Positions 45,716 through 54,756 of a stretch of DNA of 64,000 nt are shown piece after piece; position 1 is the stretch's first letter; each line of letters begins with the position of its first letter. The notes beneath the pieces are model-generated. The model saw only the letters and a list, made by a program, of their open reading frames with translations, did no database searches and was not told where the DNA came from. The stretch covers positions 186,001 to 250,000 of the forward strand of contig NZ_VYQF01000002.1 of the NCBI RefSeq assembly GCF_008710285.1. Direction: 5' to 3'. This DNA is from Ginsengibacter hankyongi (lineage in GTDB: Bacteria > Bacteroidota > Bacteroidia > Chitinophagales > Chitinophagaceae). The translations under genes were made by a program, and so were the position numbers.

Positions 45716-46696
45716 ATGACAGCTGAACAATACGATGTAATTATTATTGGCGGCGGGCCAATTGGCCTTGCCTGCGGCCTTAATGCAAAGAAATCAAATT
45801 TAAGTTATTGCATTCTTGAAAAAGGTGCACTGGTAAATTCAATATATAATTACCCGGCAAACATGACATTTTTTAGTACGAGTGAGCGATTGGAAATTGG
45901 TGGAATTCCTTTTGTTAGCAATAACCCTAAGCCTACACGAAATGAGGCACTGGAGTATTACCGCAGGGTAGCAACTTCGTCAAATCTTAACATTCATTTA
46001 TTTGAGAAAGTTACTGAAGTAAAAAAGAATGATACAGCATTTTCAATTACAACTAATAAGTCTCAATACCTGGCTTCAAACATTATAATTTCAACCGGAT
46101 TTTATGATATCCCTTATCTATTAAATGTGAAGGGAGAAGATCTTGATAAAGTAAAACACTATTATAAGGATCCGCATTATTATGCATTTCAAAAAGTACT
46201 TGTAGTAGGAGCAGCTAACTCCGCCATAGACGCAGCACTTGAAACCTGGCGCAAAGGTGCTACAGTAACAATGGTAATTCGCGGAGATAAAATAAGCGAC
46301 CGTGTAAAATATTGGGTAAAACCCGATATTGAAAATCGTATTGCTGAAGGCTCTATCAAAGCATACTTTAATTCAACAATAGAAGAAATAAGAGAGCATG
46401 AGGTTGACATAAAAACTCCTGATGGTCTAGTAACAATAGAAAATGACTGGGTACTTTCGATGACAGGATATCAGCCCAATCTTTCTTTTTTAAAAAATCT
46501 TGGCATTGAACTTTCAGCAGATGAAATTTGCAAACCAACGTATAGCGATGAAAGTTATGAAACCAATATAAAAGGAGTTTACCTGGCTGGCGTAATCTGC
46601 GGCGGAATGAATACCCACCGGCTTTTCATAGAAAATTCAAGAGAGCATGCCGAAAAAATAATTACTGATATAAGTAAAAAAAAGAATGCTCAGTAA
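45716..46696 (+). CDS. ypdA: YpdA-like putative bacillithiol disulfide reductase
   Basis: FAD/NAD(P)H-dependent oxidoreductase of 326 residues with two dinucleotide-binding sites: the N-terminal DVIIIGGGPIGLACG (7-21) and the internal VLVVGAANSAIDAALE (about 161-176). The segment NYPANMTFFSTSERLEIGGIPF and the final IKGVYLAGVICGGMNTHRLFIENSREH are YpdA signatures and distinguish it from thioredoxin reductase, whose CxxC is missing. YpdA recycles bacillithiol disulfide, so this supports bacillithiol as a redox buffer in the organism. Bacillithiol biosynthesis genes are not in the window. Confidence 0.9.
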   Translation: MTAEQYDVIIIGGGPIGLACGLNAKKSNLSYCILEKGALVNSIYNYPANMTFFSTSERLEIGGIPFVSNNPKPTRNEALEYYRRVATSSNLNIHLFEKVTEVKKNDTAFSITTNKSQYLASNIIISTGFYDIPYLLNVKGEDLDKVKHYYKDPHYYAFQKVLVVGAANSAIDAALETWRKGATVTMVIRGDKISDRVKYWVKPDIENRIAEGSIKAYFNSTIEEIREHEVDIKTPDGLVTIENDWVLSMTGYQPNLSFLKNLGIELSADEICKPTYSDESYETNIKGVYLAGVICGGMNTHRLFIENSREHAEKIITDISKKKNAQ

Positions 46697-46710
46697 ATAG
46701 CTCTGTCCTG

Positions 46711-47004
46711 TTAGTTCAATGTTCCATCTTCTCTTTTCATTATTTTATTATACTTTTTTTCGCTCAGGCTATAGGTGAGATGTGTTGAGAGAAAACCTAT
46801 AAAAACAGAAATTGCAATAAGCAGGAATATTAAATTCTTACCGCCTGTCTCCCATAAGGGGGTAAAGAGTTTCGTGAGAAAGAAAATCACCAGGAATGAT
46901 ACAACCGTCCATGCAATAGTGAACTGTAAATAATATTTCCATCGCGGGCCACTCCTTTGCTCCACCCACTGATTTATAAAATGTCTTTCAGAATTACTTA
47001 TCAT
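46711..47004 (-). CDS. Small membrane protein of unknown function
   Basis: A 97-residue protein with two predicted membrane helices, about 27-45 (FTIAWTVVSFLVIFFLTKL) and about 58-78 (LIFLLIAISVFIGFLSTHL), and a charged C-terminus (SEKKYNKIMKREDG). I do not recognise a family. The stop of phzF lies 3 nt upstream of its start codon region, so the two genes are tightly linked and probably co-transcribed. It may be an accessory membrane protein, but no function can be inferred. Confidence 0.7.
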   Translation of the reverse strand: MISNSERHFINQWVEQRSGPRWKYYLQFTIAWTVVSFLVIFFLTKLFTPLWETGGKNLIFLLIAISVFIGFLSTHLTYSLSEKKYNKIMKREDGTLN

Positions 47005-47006
47005 AA

Positions 47007-47804
47007 TTAATCTTCGATTTCAAATTCTCCTTTCATGTAAAAAACGCAATTGCCCGCCATGATTACCCTATCACCTTTTTGTTCGCAATAGATTGTTCCT
47101 CCTCTTTTCGAAAGTTGCAAAGCAATTAAATTTGTTTTATCAAGTTTCTTACTCCAAAAGGGAATTAATTGTGAATGCGCCAAACCTGTAACTGGATCTT
47201 CATCAACACCTGCTGTTGGTGCAAAAAATCTTGATACAAAATCCACAGATTTCCCTGGTGCTGTAATAATAATTTTGTACCCGGTATTTCGAATTAGCGA
47301 AAAATCTGGAACACAATTTTGCACAGCATCTTCATCGGCCAACTGAACTAAAAGATCCCTGTTTTTATAAATCCCCTTGATATCAATTCCGCCCAAGGCA
47401 TCTTTAAGATTAACTGGGGGATCGTTAAATTCATCAGGTTCCCACGATGGGAAATTCATTTTAATCAAGCCATCCTCCTTTGTAACTTTTAGAATACCAC
47501 TTTGGGAATTAAAACTTATTTCAGGCTTATCAAAATGTAAATAATTAAAAACTACAAAGGCCGAAGCCAATGTTGCGTGACCGCATAAATTAATTTCGAC
47601 TTGTGGCGTAAACCACCTGATTTCAAAATCATATTCTTTATTATTTGCTTCGCAAATAAATGCCGTTTCGGAAAGATTATTTTCAAAAGCAAGTTTTTGC
47701 ATTACTGCCTCGTTAAGCCATGCCGTAAGTGGAACAACTGCAGCAGGATTGCCGGAGAAAAGCTTATTGGCAAAGGCATCTACATGATAAAGTGTTTTCG
47801 TCAT
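47007..47804 (-). CDS. PhzF family isomerase/epimerase-like protein
   Basis: Member of the PhzF (diaminopimelate-epimerase fold) superfamily, 265 residues. Motifs: FANKLFSGNPAAVVPL at the N terminus, NLSETAFI, IRWFTPQVEINLCGHATLASAFVVF (with the catalytic-type Glu and the GHAT motif) and DEDPVTGLAHSQLIPFW. Only PhzF itself is tied to phenazine synthesis. Family members in other bacteria have unknown or different substrates, and no phenazine cluster is visible here. The gene shares a transcript with the small membrane protein downstream. Confidence 0.9.
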   Translation of the reverse strand: MTKTLYHVDAFANKLFSGNPAAVVPLTAWLNEAVMQKLAFENNLSETAFICEANNKEYDFEIRWFTPQVEINLCGHATLASAFVVFNYLHFDKPEISFNSQSGILKVTKEDGLIKMNFPSWEPDEFNDPPVNLKDALGGIDIKGIYKNRDLLVQLADEDAVQNCVPDFSLIRNTGYKIIITAPGKSVDFVSRFFAPTAGVDEDPVTGLAHSQLIPFWSKKLDKTNLIALQLSKRGGTIYCEQKGDRVIMAGNCVFYMKGEFEIED

Positions 47805-47852
47805 TTTTTTCCTAATTACTTCGTGTTGCCGTAACAGTTAGCAGTATGCTAT

Positions 47853-50237
47853 TTATTCGGTCATCATCTCTTTTGCAATATTAATAACATCTTCAACATT
47901 GGGCTTACTAAAATAATCGCCATCACTGCCATAAGATGGACGGTGGTCTTTTGCCGTGAGTGTTCTGGGAGCAACATCAAGCCACTTATACCCTCCCTGT
48001 TCTTCCATTACTTTGTTAAACATATACGCCGCGGCCCCGCCGGGAACATCTTCGTCTATAAATACAATACGGTTTGTTTTTTTAAGTGAAGCAAGGATGA
48101 GGTGATTAATATCAAAAGGCAAGAGTGTTTGAACATCTATAATTTCACAACTTATTTTCATACCCTCTAATAATTGCGCTGCTTCACTAACAATTCTCAA
48201 CGTAGCGCCATATGAAACCATAGTAATATCGTTACCTTCTTTCACTACTTCCGGAACTCCTAACGGTACAGTATACTCGATTAAATTAGATGGTAGTTTT
48301 TCTTTTAAGCGATATCCATTCAGGCATTCGATCATTAACGCAGGATCGTTACTTTGAACCAACGTATTGTACATTCCAACCGCCTGAACCATATTTCTTG
48401 GAACACAAACATACATTCCACGGAGCGCATTTATAATCATAGCCATTGGAGAACCACTATGCCAAATTCCTTCAAGTCGATGACCACGGGTACGAACAAT
48501 AAGTGGAACACTTTGCTGACCCATCGTACGAAAATAGGTTGTGCACACATCATCACTTAATGGCTGTAACCCATACAGCAAATAATCCAGGTATTGTATT
48601 TCTGCAATCGGCCGTAGACCACGTAATGCAAGTCCAATCCCTTGCCCTATTATACTTAACTCGCGAATACCTGTATCAAATATCCTGCTTTCGCCGTATT
48701 TTGCCTGCAAACCGCTGAAACCCTGGTTTACATCTCCAATATGTCCAAGGTCTTCACCAAAGGCAACAAGTTTATCATTACTTCCAAAGAGTTCGTCAAA
48801 ATATTTATTGAGCACTTCATAGCCGTTAACCATTTCTGCGTCTTCTTTATACAAGGCATTAACAGGATTAACTTTTAGAGCGGATTTTGGCCCCTCATTA
48901 TAAAGATTTGAATTAAAAATTTTACCATTCTCCTTTACAAGATCATCATAGTATTTTTTAATTGAAGATGATGAAGAACCGGATATAATAAGCGCTGTTG
49001 ACAAAGCTTTCATTACATCACGGCGTAAAGGTTCCCTGTTGGCTGATAGTTCATCTATTAATTTTTGATAATCCTCTTTACTTTGTTGATTTACTATGTC
49101 ATCCCGAAGTAGTGATATTGCTTCGTTCACTTGCTTTTTAATAGGGGCAATATATTTTTCCCAAGCATTTTGCCTGCTTTGCTTCACAAACTTCTTGGCA
49201 GCAAGTTCCATATCACGCAACTCATTATCATCAGCAAGGGCATTTTCGATAATCCATTCCCGCATTTGTTTTCTGCACTCCCATTGATTTTCCCATGCCA
49301 GTCTCTCATGCGTCTTATAACGTTCCTGGCTACCCGAAGTAGAATGTCCCTGCGGCTGTGTAATTTCCTCAACATGAAAAAGTGCAGGAGTGTGCGTGTC
49401 CCGGATATGTTTTATGGCAACTTCCAGCACTTCACACATCCCGGCGTAATCCCATCCCTTTAAATTGTAAATATTTATTCCGTTAGTATCTTCTGTTTTT
49501 TGCAAGCCCGCCAAAGCCTTCGAAATAGAAGACTTCGTAGTTTGATATTCCTTCGGCACAGATATTCCATATCCGTCGTCCCAAACGAATACAGCAAGTG
49601 GTATTTGAAGCACCCCTGCAGCATTCATCACTTCCCAAAAATGTCCTTCGGAAGTGGAAGCATCACCAATTGTACAAAAACAGATTTCATTACCGTTGTC
49701 ACTTAAATCTTTCATTTTATTCAAATCCTTTTCTTCCCTGAAAAGTTTTGAAGCCAATGCGAGCCCAAGGGCTCTCGGCATTTGGCCGGCCGTAGGAGCA
49801 ATATCTGCAGAAATATTTTTCAAACGTGCGAGCGGCATCCAGTTCCCATTTTCATCAACGAATTTTGTTGCAAAATGCGAATTCATTTGCCTGCCCGCAC
49901 TAAACGGATCATTAGCAATGTCAGGATCGGCATATAATTGGGCAAAGAATTGTTCCACTGTAGAAAGTCCGCTCGCGAACATAAATGTTTGATCACGATA
50001 ATAACCAGCTCTAAAATCGCCGGGCTTGAAAAATTTTGCCATAGCAACCTGCGCCACCTCTTTTCCCGCACCGAAAATTCCAAATTTTGCTTTACCTGTA
50101 AGCACTTCCCTTCTACCCAATATACTCGCCTCACGGCTTTCACAAACTATACGATAGTCTTTTAAAACTTCCTCTTTAAACTTATCGAAAGATAAATTCT
50201 GAAGAAGCGCATCATCAGTAAGTAGATTTGTGTCCAT
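47853..50237 (-). CDS. 2-oxoacid dehydrogenase E1, fused alpha and beta subunits
   Basis: Thiamine-diphosphate-dependent E1 component of a 2-oxoacid dehydrogenase complex in a single 794-residue chain. The alpha half (about 1-390) has the ThDP motif region EICFCTIGDASTSEGHFWEVMN, and GHSTSGSQERYKT carries the regulatory-type Ser region. The beta half (from about 470) begins VLNKYFDELFGSNDKLVAFGEDLG and includes FDTGIRELSIIGQGIGLALRG and FIDEDVPGGAAAYMF. Substrate could be branched-chain 2-oxoacids or pyruvate: Bacteroidota encode several such enzymes, and I cannot assign it from motifs. An E2 gene at the window's end (63286) is of the 2-oxoglutarate type and 13 kb away, so they are not necessarily partners. 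Confidence 0.9.
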   Translation of the reverse strand: MDTNLLTDDALLQNLSFDKFKEEVLKDYRIVCESREASILGRREVLTGKAKFGIFGAGKEVAQVAMAKFFKPGDFRAGYYRDQTFMFASGLSTVEQFFAQLYADPDIANDPFSAGRQMNSHFATKFVDENGNWMPLARLKNISADIAPTAGQMPRALGLALASKLFREEKDLNKMKDLSDNGNEICFCTIGDASTSEGHFWEVMNAAGVLQIPLAVFVWDDGYGISVPKEYQTTKSSISKALAGLQKTEDTNGINIYNLKGWDYAGMCEVLEVAIKHIRDTHTPALFHVEEITQPQGHSTSGSQERYKTHERLAWENQWECRKQMREWIIENALADDNELRDMELAAKKFVKQSRQNAWEKYIAPIKKQVNEAISLLRDDIVNQQSKEDYQKLIDELSANREPLRRDVMKALSTALIISGSSSSSIKKYYDDLVKENGKIFNSNLYNEGPKSALKVNPVNALYKEDAEMVNGYEVLNKYFDELFGSNDKLVAFGEDLGHIGDVNQGFSGLQAKYGESRIFDTGIRELSIIGQGIGLALRGLRPIAEIQYLDYLLYGLQPLSDDVCTTYFRTMGQQSVPLIVRTRGHRLEGIWHSGSPMAMIINALRGMYVCVPRNMVQAVGMYNTLVQSNDPALMIECLNGYRLKEKLPSNLIEYTVPLGVPEVVKEGNDITMVSYGATLRIVSEAAQLLEGMKISCEIIDVQTLLPFDINHLILASLKKTNRIVFIDEDVPGGAAAYMFNKVMEEQGGYKWLDVAPRTLTAKDHRPSYGSDGDYFSKPNVEDVINIAKEMMTE

Positions 50238-50297
50238 ATTCGCAAAAATATTTAATTATGGCCGATGATTGTTAAAAATGTGATAACCTGTTCACAA

Positions 50298-50330
50298 TTT
50301 GCAACCTTATCCCGCGTTTTATTATCTTTG
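50298..50330 (+). promoter_or_regulatory. Promoter for the DUF1573 pair (TTTG-N21-TATCTTTG)
   Basis: The best promoter in the window: -33 element TTTG at 50298-50301 and exact -7 box TATCTTTG at 50323-50330, spacing 21, 21 nt before the ATG at 50351. Confidence 0.7.
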
Positions 50331-50350
50331 AAAGCACAATAACAAAATAA

Positions 50351-50872
50351 ATGAAAAATACATTTACTTTTCTTATAGGACTTACTCTCTTTTTTACCGC
50401 TTCTGCACAATCGGAAATTTCCAATGTTCCTAAAGATAAAGTAAGGAACACAAATGTAACTTCAGCGGCATCTTCAAATAATGCGCCATCTTCTGAATCA
50501 AATAGAAATCCTTCAGAATCGATTAGCCTCAAAGAAACGGAATTTGATTTCGGCAAAATACCACAAGGAAAACCGGTAACTCACGTATTTGAATTTACCA
50601 ATACGGGCTCAACGCCTCTTTCACTGGAGAATGTACAAGCCAGTTGTGGTTGTACAACGCCGGTATGGAATAAAGATGTAGTTCCACCGGGTGCTACTTC
50701 AAAAATAACCGTTGGCTACAATGCCCAAAATGAAGGTCCTTTTGCTAAACCAGTTACCATTACATATAATGGCACCCAGGTTAAACAAATTACCATTAAG
50801 GGTGATGTTTGGAAAACGCCGGTTACATCAGCCCCCGAAAATACATCAGTAAATTCTTTAAAAAACGAATAA
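50351..50872 (+). CDS. Exported DUF1573 domain protein (first of a tandem pair)
   Basis: Predicted periplasmic protein of 173 residues with signal peptide MKNTFTFLIGLTLFFTASA. After a Ser/Asn-rich linker, the DUF1573 (ASPM/SPD-2/Hydin-like Ig fold) starts at about 58: EFDFGKIPQGKPVTHVFEFTNTGSTPL, VQASCGCTTPVW and PGATSKITVGYNAQNEGPFAKPVTITYN. The CGCT motif is a hallmark. Role unknown, probably structural or binding. It is followed by a second DUF1573 gene 15 nt downstream. Confidence 0.85.
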   Translation: MKNTFTFLIGLTLFFTASAQSEISNVPKDKVRNTNVTSAASSNNAPSSESNRNPSESISLKETEFDFGKIPQGKPVTHVFEFTNTGSTPLSLENVQASCGCTTPVWNKDVVPPGATSKITVGYNAQNEGPFAKPVTITYNGTQVKQITIKGDVWKTPVTSAPENTSVNSLKNE

Positions 50873-50887
50873 AAATCAATAAAAATC

Positions 50888-51343
50888 ATGAAAAAATTAC
50901 TATTAGCTGTTCTTGTTTTATCCGCGTCATCATCATTGTTTGCTCAAAAAAAGGCAGATGATATTGCAAAAATTAATGTTGAAACTTATGACCTTGGAAA
51001 AGTAAAACAAAATGTTCCGGCAACTGCAACATTTGTTGTTACTAATATTGGCAAAGAAGATTTATTAATTGACCAGGCTAATCCCACTTGTGGCTGTACC
51101 ATTTCCGATTATACCAAGGCACCAATTGCGCCCGGAAAAACAGGTGTTATACATGCCACTTATAATGCAGCAAATCTTGGCCACATCGATAAAACATTAA
51201 CCGTAAAGTTTGCAGGTGCAGATGATATTAAATTTATAAAACTGACAGGCGATGTACTTGCACCAGCCGATTACGATAAAGCCGTTGCATCAGGCGAGAT
51301 TAAGAAAGTAAATAACACCGCCGCAAAAAACAATAAAAAGTAG
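50888..51343 (+). CDS. Exported DUF1573 domain protein (second of a tandem pair)
   Basis: 151-residue exported protein with signal peptide MKKLLLAVLVLSASSSLFAQ, then a DUF1573 domain: NVETYDLGKVKQNVPATATFVVTNIGKEDLLI, NPTCGCTISDYTKAPIAPGKTGVIHATYNAANLGHIDKTLTVKF. The same CGCT motif as its neighbour indicates tandem duplication with divergence. A hydrophilic Lys/Asn-rich tail ends the protein. It is in one operon with the upstream copy, and a terminator follows at 51372. Confidence 0.85.
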   Translation: MKKLLLAVLVLSASSSLFAQKKADDIAKINVETYDLGKVKQNVPATATFVVTNIGKEDLLIDQANPTCGCTISDYTKAPIAPGKTGVIHATYNAANLGHIDKTLTVKFAGADDIKFIKLTGDVLAPADYDKAVASGEIKKVNNTAAKNNKK

Positions 51344-51371
51344 AATAATACATTTTTTAAATAATTTCCTG

Positions 51372-51397
51372 AATCCCTGCCAACGCGGGGATTTTTT
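51372..51397 (+). terminator. Intrinsic terminator after the DUF1573 pair
   Basis: AATCCC/GGGATT stem with a 10-nt loop, followed by a run of six T residues, 28 nt after the second stop codon. Confidence 0.65.
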
Positions 51398-51473
51398 ATT
51401 AGCATAAAATGAACAATCTATTTAGTAAATTGGTGGCTTATATTTCCATTTAAGCATATTCAAAATAACTATA

Positions 51474-52898
51474 ATGACTACACGAAAAAGATTTATTCAA
51501 ACATCCGCGATTATAAGTGTAGGCCTGTTGGCAAAACAATCAGGAGCTTTTGCCTTTGCGCAAAAAGGTTTTGAAAGTAAAAGACCGCCACTGTCACAAA
51601 GAAAATTTACAAGTAAAGCTGTAGAAGATATCATTATAAAGTTAAAAAAGGAAATGGCTGACCCTGAACTCGCATGGCTATTCGAAAATTGTTTTCCTAA
51701 TACATTAGATACAACGGTTGATTTTGAAATAATCGATGGCAAGCCCGATACTTACGTAATTACCGGCGATATTGATGCCATGTGGTTGCGTGACAGTACG
51801 GCGCAGGTGTGGCCTTATCTTTTCTTGGTTAAAAGCGATACACATTTGCAGGAATTAATAAAAGGTGTTATAAACCGGCAGGTAAAATGTATTCATCTAG
51901 ACAGGTATGCAAATGCTTTTTATAAAGACGAGAACAAAATAAGTGAATGGAAAAGCGATTTAACTGAAATGAAACCGGGCATTCATGAACGCAAATGGGA
52001 AATAGATTCATTGTGTTATCCGGTAAGACTCGCCCATCAGTATTGGAAACTTACGGGCGATTTAACTCCGTTTGATGCGGATTGGGAAGAAGCAATAAAA
52101 TTAATTCTTAAAACTTTTAAAGAACAACAAAGAAAGGACGGACAAGGCCCATACACTTTTCAAAGAACTACTGCGTGGGCAACGGATGGCGTACCGTTAG
52201 GCGGCTACGGATATCCCGTAAAACCTGTTGGATTAATTTGTTCAATGTTCAGACCAAGTGATGACGCAACAATTTTTCCGTTTTTAATTCCTTCTAATTT
52301 TTTTGCTGTTGTATCCTTAAAGAACGCAGCAGAAATGGTACAGGCAACCAGGAAAAATAATACGCTTGCGAATGAATGTTTACAATTGGCAAACGAGGTT
52401 GAAAAAGCCTTACAGCAACATGCAATCATCAATCATGAAAAGCTGGGGAAAATTTATGCCTACGAAGTAAATGGATTTGGGAGCTTTAATTTAATGGACG
52501 ATGCAAATGTGCCAAGTTTATTATCGTTACCTTATTTGAATGCTGTAAAAGAAAACGATCCGCTATATGTAAACACAAGAAAATTTGTTCTGTCCCCTGA
52601 CAATCCATTCTTTTTTAAGGGAACTGCAGCCGAAGGAATTGGCGGCCCTCACGCGGGAATAAATATGATATGGCCATTAAGTATCATCATGCGTGGCCTC
52701 ACAAGTAACAACCCAACTGAAATAAAAAAATGTCTTCAAATGCTCATAAGTTCAAGTGCAGGAACAGGATTTATGCATGAATCATTCAACAAAAATGATG
52801 TAAATAAATTTACGCGAAAATGGTTTGCATGGGCTAATACAATCTTTGGCGAATTGGTAATAAAAACTTCTGAATTGTATCCCCAAATATTACGCTGA
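51474..52898 (+). CDS. Glycoside hydrolase family 125 exo-alpha-1,6-mannosidase, Tat signal
   Basis: Predicted inverting exo-alpha-1,6-mannosidase, 474 residues (GH125, metal-independent, formerly DUF1237). The catalytic fold signatures are TGDIDAMWLRDSTAQVWPYL, ERKWEIDSLCYPVRLAHQYWK and the C-terminal STGTGFMHESF-like GTGFMHESFNKND with RKWFAWANTIFGELV. The N-terminus TTRKRFIQTSAIISVGLLAKQSG is a twin-arginine-type signal (RKRF variant), so it is probably exported folded. It acts on mannosylated glycans such as fungal mannans or N-glycans. Nearby glycan-acting genes are not visible in the window. Confidence 0.9.
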   Translation: MTTRKRFIQTSAIISVGLLAKQSGAFAFAQKGFESKRPPLSQRKFTSKAVEDIIIKLKKEMADPELAWLFENCFPNTLDTTVDFEIIDGKPDTYVITGDIDAMWLRDSTAQVWPYLFLVKSDTHLQELIKGVINRQVKCIHLDRYANAFYKDENKISEWKSDLTEMKPGIHERKWEIDSLCYPVRLAHQYWKLTGDLTPFDADWEEAIKLILKTFKEQQRKDGQGPYTFQRTTAWATDGVPLGGYGYPVKPVGLICSMFRPSDDATIFPFLIPSNFFAVVSLKNAAEMVQATRKNNTLANECLQLANEVEKALQQHAIINHEKLGKIYAYEVNGFGSFNLMDDANVPSLLSLPYLNAVKENDPLYVNTRKFVLSPDNPFFFKGTAAEGIGGPHAGINMIWPLSIIMRGLTSNNPTEIKKCLQMLISSSAGTGFMHESFNKNDVNKFTRKWFAWANTIFGELVIKTSELYPQILR

Positions 52899-52919
52899 CG
52901 TTATACGAGATAAAACATT

Positions 52920-54347
52920 TTATACATTTTTTATCTCTGCTAAAAGATCTTGCAGCACTTTTTTCGCATCACCAAAAAGCATAGACGTTTTTGGCTGAAA
53001 GAATAATTCATTTTCAATACCTGCATAACCGGGCTTCATACTTCTTTTATTTACGATAACCGTTTTCGCAAGTTCTACTTCAAGTATAGGCATTCCATAA
53101 ATTGGCGATGAAGGATCATTTTTTGCGGCAGGATTTACCACGTCGTTTGCTCCTAAAATTAATACCACATCCGTAGTTTTAAATTCTTCATTGGCGTCTT
53201 CCATTTCCAATAATTTATCATAACTAACATCAGCCTCTGCTAATAGAACATTCATGTGGCCCGGCATTCGGCCCGCCACAGGATGAATAGCATATTTAAC
53301 TTCCACTCCTTTTTCTTCCAACACTTTTTCGAGTTCATGACAAGCATGTTGCGCCTGCGCAACTGCTAAGCCATAGCCCGGAACTATCATTACTTTTTTC
53401 GAATATGCCATTACCATTGCAGCATCGCTTAAAGAAATTTCTTTGTAACCACCTTGTGCTCCTTTTGCTCCTACTGCAGATTTCGCAGTGCCTCCAAAAG
53501 AACCAATTAAAACATTTTTAAGACTCCTGTTCATAGCACGGCACATTAATATTGTGAGCAATGTTCCTGCTGCGCCTACTAAAATTCCGCCGGTAAGCAT
53601 GGCTTTATTATTATATAAAAAACCGCCGCATGCAGCTGCTACACCTGTAAAAGAATTTAATAGAGAAATAACTACAGGCATGTCGGCACCACCAATCGGA
53701 AGAACGAAAAATACTCCATATAAAAGCGCAAGCGCAACCGTTATGAAAAAAGGAATATTAGCAACCTTTACGTCGCTTTGATAAGTATATATTGCAAAAA
53801 AGATGACTAAAGCGAAAACAACCAGGTTAAAAAGATGTTGCCCCTTAAAAGTAAAGTCTTTAATTTTTCCATTCAACTTACCCCATGCAATAACGCTTCC
53901 TGCAAATGAAATACTACCAATAATAGTTCCGGCAATAATTGCGAGATAATGACCAACGGGAACAACATGAGAGAAAAAGGTCGAGTCAAACATTTTGTTT
54001 TCCCGGAATAAATAGTCGAATTCTATAATAGAAATTAATGCAGCGCAGGCGCCACCCATTCCATTAAAAAAGCTTACCAGTTCCGGCATTGCGGTCATCT
54101 TCACCTTCTTTGCCGCAAGCGTTCCTATAATAGTTCCTATAATAATTGCAGAAAAAATCCACGGATAATTTCCCAATTTCTTTCCATCATTTTCATATAA
54201 GAAAATAGTTCCGAGAATGGCGATGATCATTCCCCCGGCTGCAATAAGATTTCCCTTTCTTGCAGTTGCGGGATTGGACAACATTTTTAATCCAAGAATG
54301 AAAGTTACAGAAGCAACGAGATAACAAATTGATAAAATTCCTGACAT
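52920..54347 (-). CDS. pntB: NAD(P) transhydrogenase subunit beta
   Basis: Membrane subunit of proton-translocating transhydrogenase, which reduces NADP+ with NADH driven by the proton gradient. The 475-residue protein has about nine N-terminal membrane helices (FFNGMGGACAALIS, GGADMPVVISLLNSFTGVAAA) and a C-terminal NADP-binding domain (YSKKVMIVPGYGLAVAQAQHACHELEKVLE, ILGANDVVNPAAKNDPSSPIYGMPILEV, NKRSMKPGYAGIENELFF). These are the classic PntB signatures. It is the last gene of a three-gene operon (pntA1, pntA2, pntB). Confidence 0.97.
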   Translation of the reverse strand: MSGILSICYLVASVTFILGLKMLSNPATARKGNLIAAGGMIIAILGTIFLYENDGKKLGNYPWIFSAIIIGTIIGTLAAKKVKMTAMPELVSFFNGMGGACAALISIIEFDYLFRENKMFDSTFFSHVVPVGHYLAIIAGTIIGSISFAGSVIAWGKLNGKIKDFTFKGQHLFNLVVFALVIFFAIYTYQSDVKVANIPFFITVALALLYGVFFVLPIGGADMPVVISLLNSFTGVAAACGGFLYNNKAMLTGGILVGAAGTLLTILMCRAMNRSLKNVLIGSFGGTAKSAVGAKGAQGGYKEISLSDAAMVMAYSKKVMIVPGYGLAVAQAQHACHELEKVLEEKGVEVKYAIHPVAGRMPGHMNVLLAEADVSYDKLLEMEDANEEFKTTDVVLILGANDVVNPAAKNDPSSPIYGMPILEVELAKTVIVNKRSMKPGYAGIENELFFQPKTSMLFGDAKKVLQDLLAEIKNV

Positions 54348-54433
54348 TAATTGTTGAATGGTTTATTGATTAATTCGTTTATTGGTTACAGTTAGTTACT
54401 AATATTTTTATGTCGTAATACTAATTCATCGCG

Positions 54434-54742
54434 CTATTTTTTCTTTTTAAACATTTCCAGCATTCTATCGGTGACTACAAAGCCGCCAACAACATTTAAT
54501 GTGCCTAACACAACCGCTAAAAATCCAAGAATTAATGCTATATAATTTCCACTTTCAGCTTTGCCCATAACTATAATAGCACCAATAATTACAACCCCAT
54601 GAATTGCATTTGCGCCGCTCATCAAAGGCGTATGCAGCACACTTGGCACTCTTCCAATAATTTCAATTCCTAAAAAAATCATGAGTATTACAATATAGAC
54701 TGCTTCTATATTTTCATGTAAAAAATTAATTACTGCTTGCAT
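54434..54742 (-). CDS. pntAB: NAD(P) transhydrogenase subunit alpha part 2 (membrane domain)
   Basis: Short 102-residue protein with about three hydrophobic helices (AVYIVILMIFLGIEIIG, IHGVVIIGAIIVM, IALILGFLAVVLGTLNVVGGFVVTDRML). The motif FVVTDRMLEMFKKKK and PLMSGANAIHGVV identify the membrane portion of the alpha subunit, encoded as a separate gene as in Rhodospirillum. The split of alpha into two genes is the usual arrangement in Bacteroidota. Confidence 0.95.
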   Translation of the reverse strand: MQAVINFLHENIEAVYIVILMIFLGIEIIGRVPSVLHTPLMSGANAIHGVVIIGAIIVMGKAESGNYIALILGFLAVVLGTLNVVGGFVVTDRMLEMFKKKK

Positions 54743-54756
54743 AAAAAAGAATTAAA

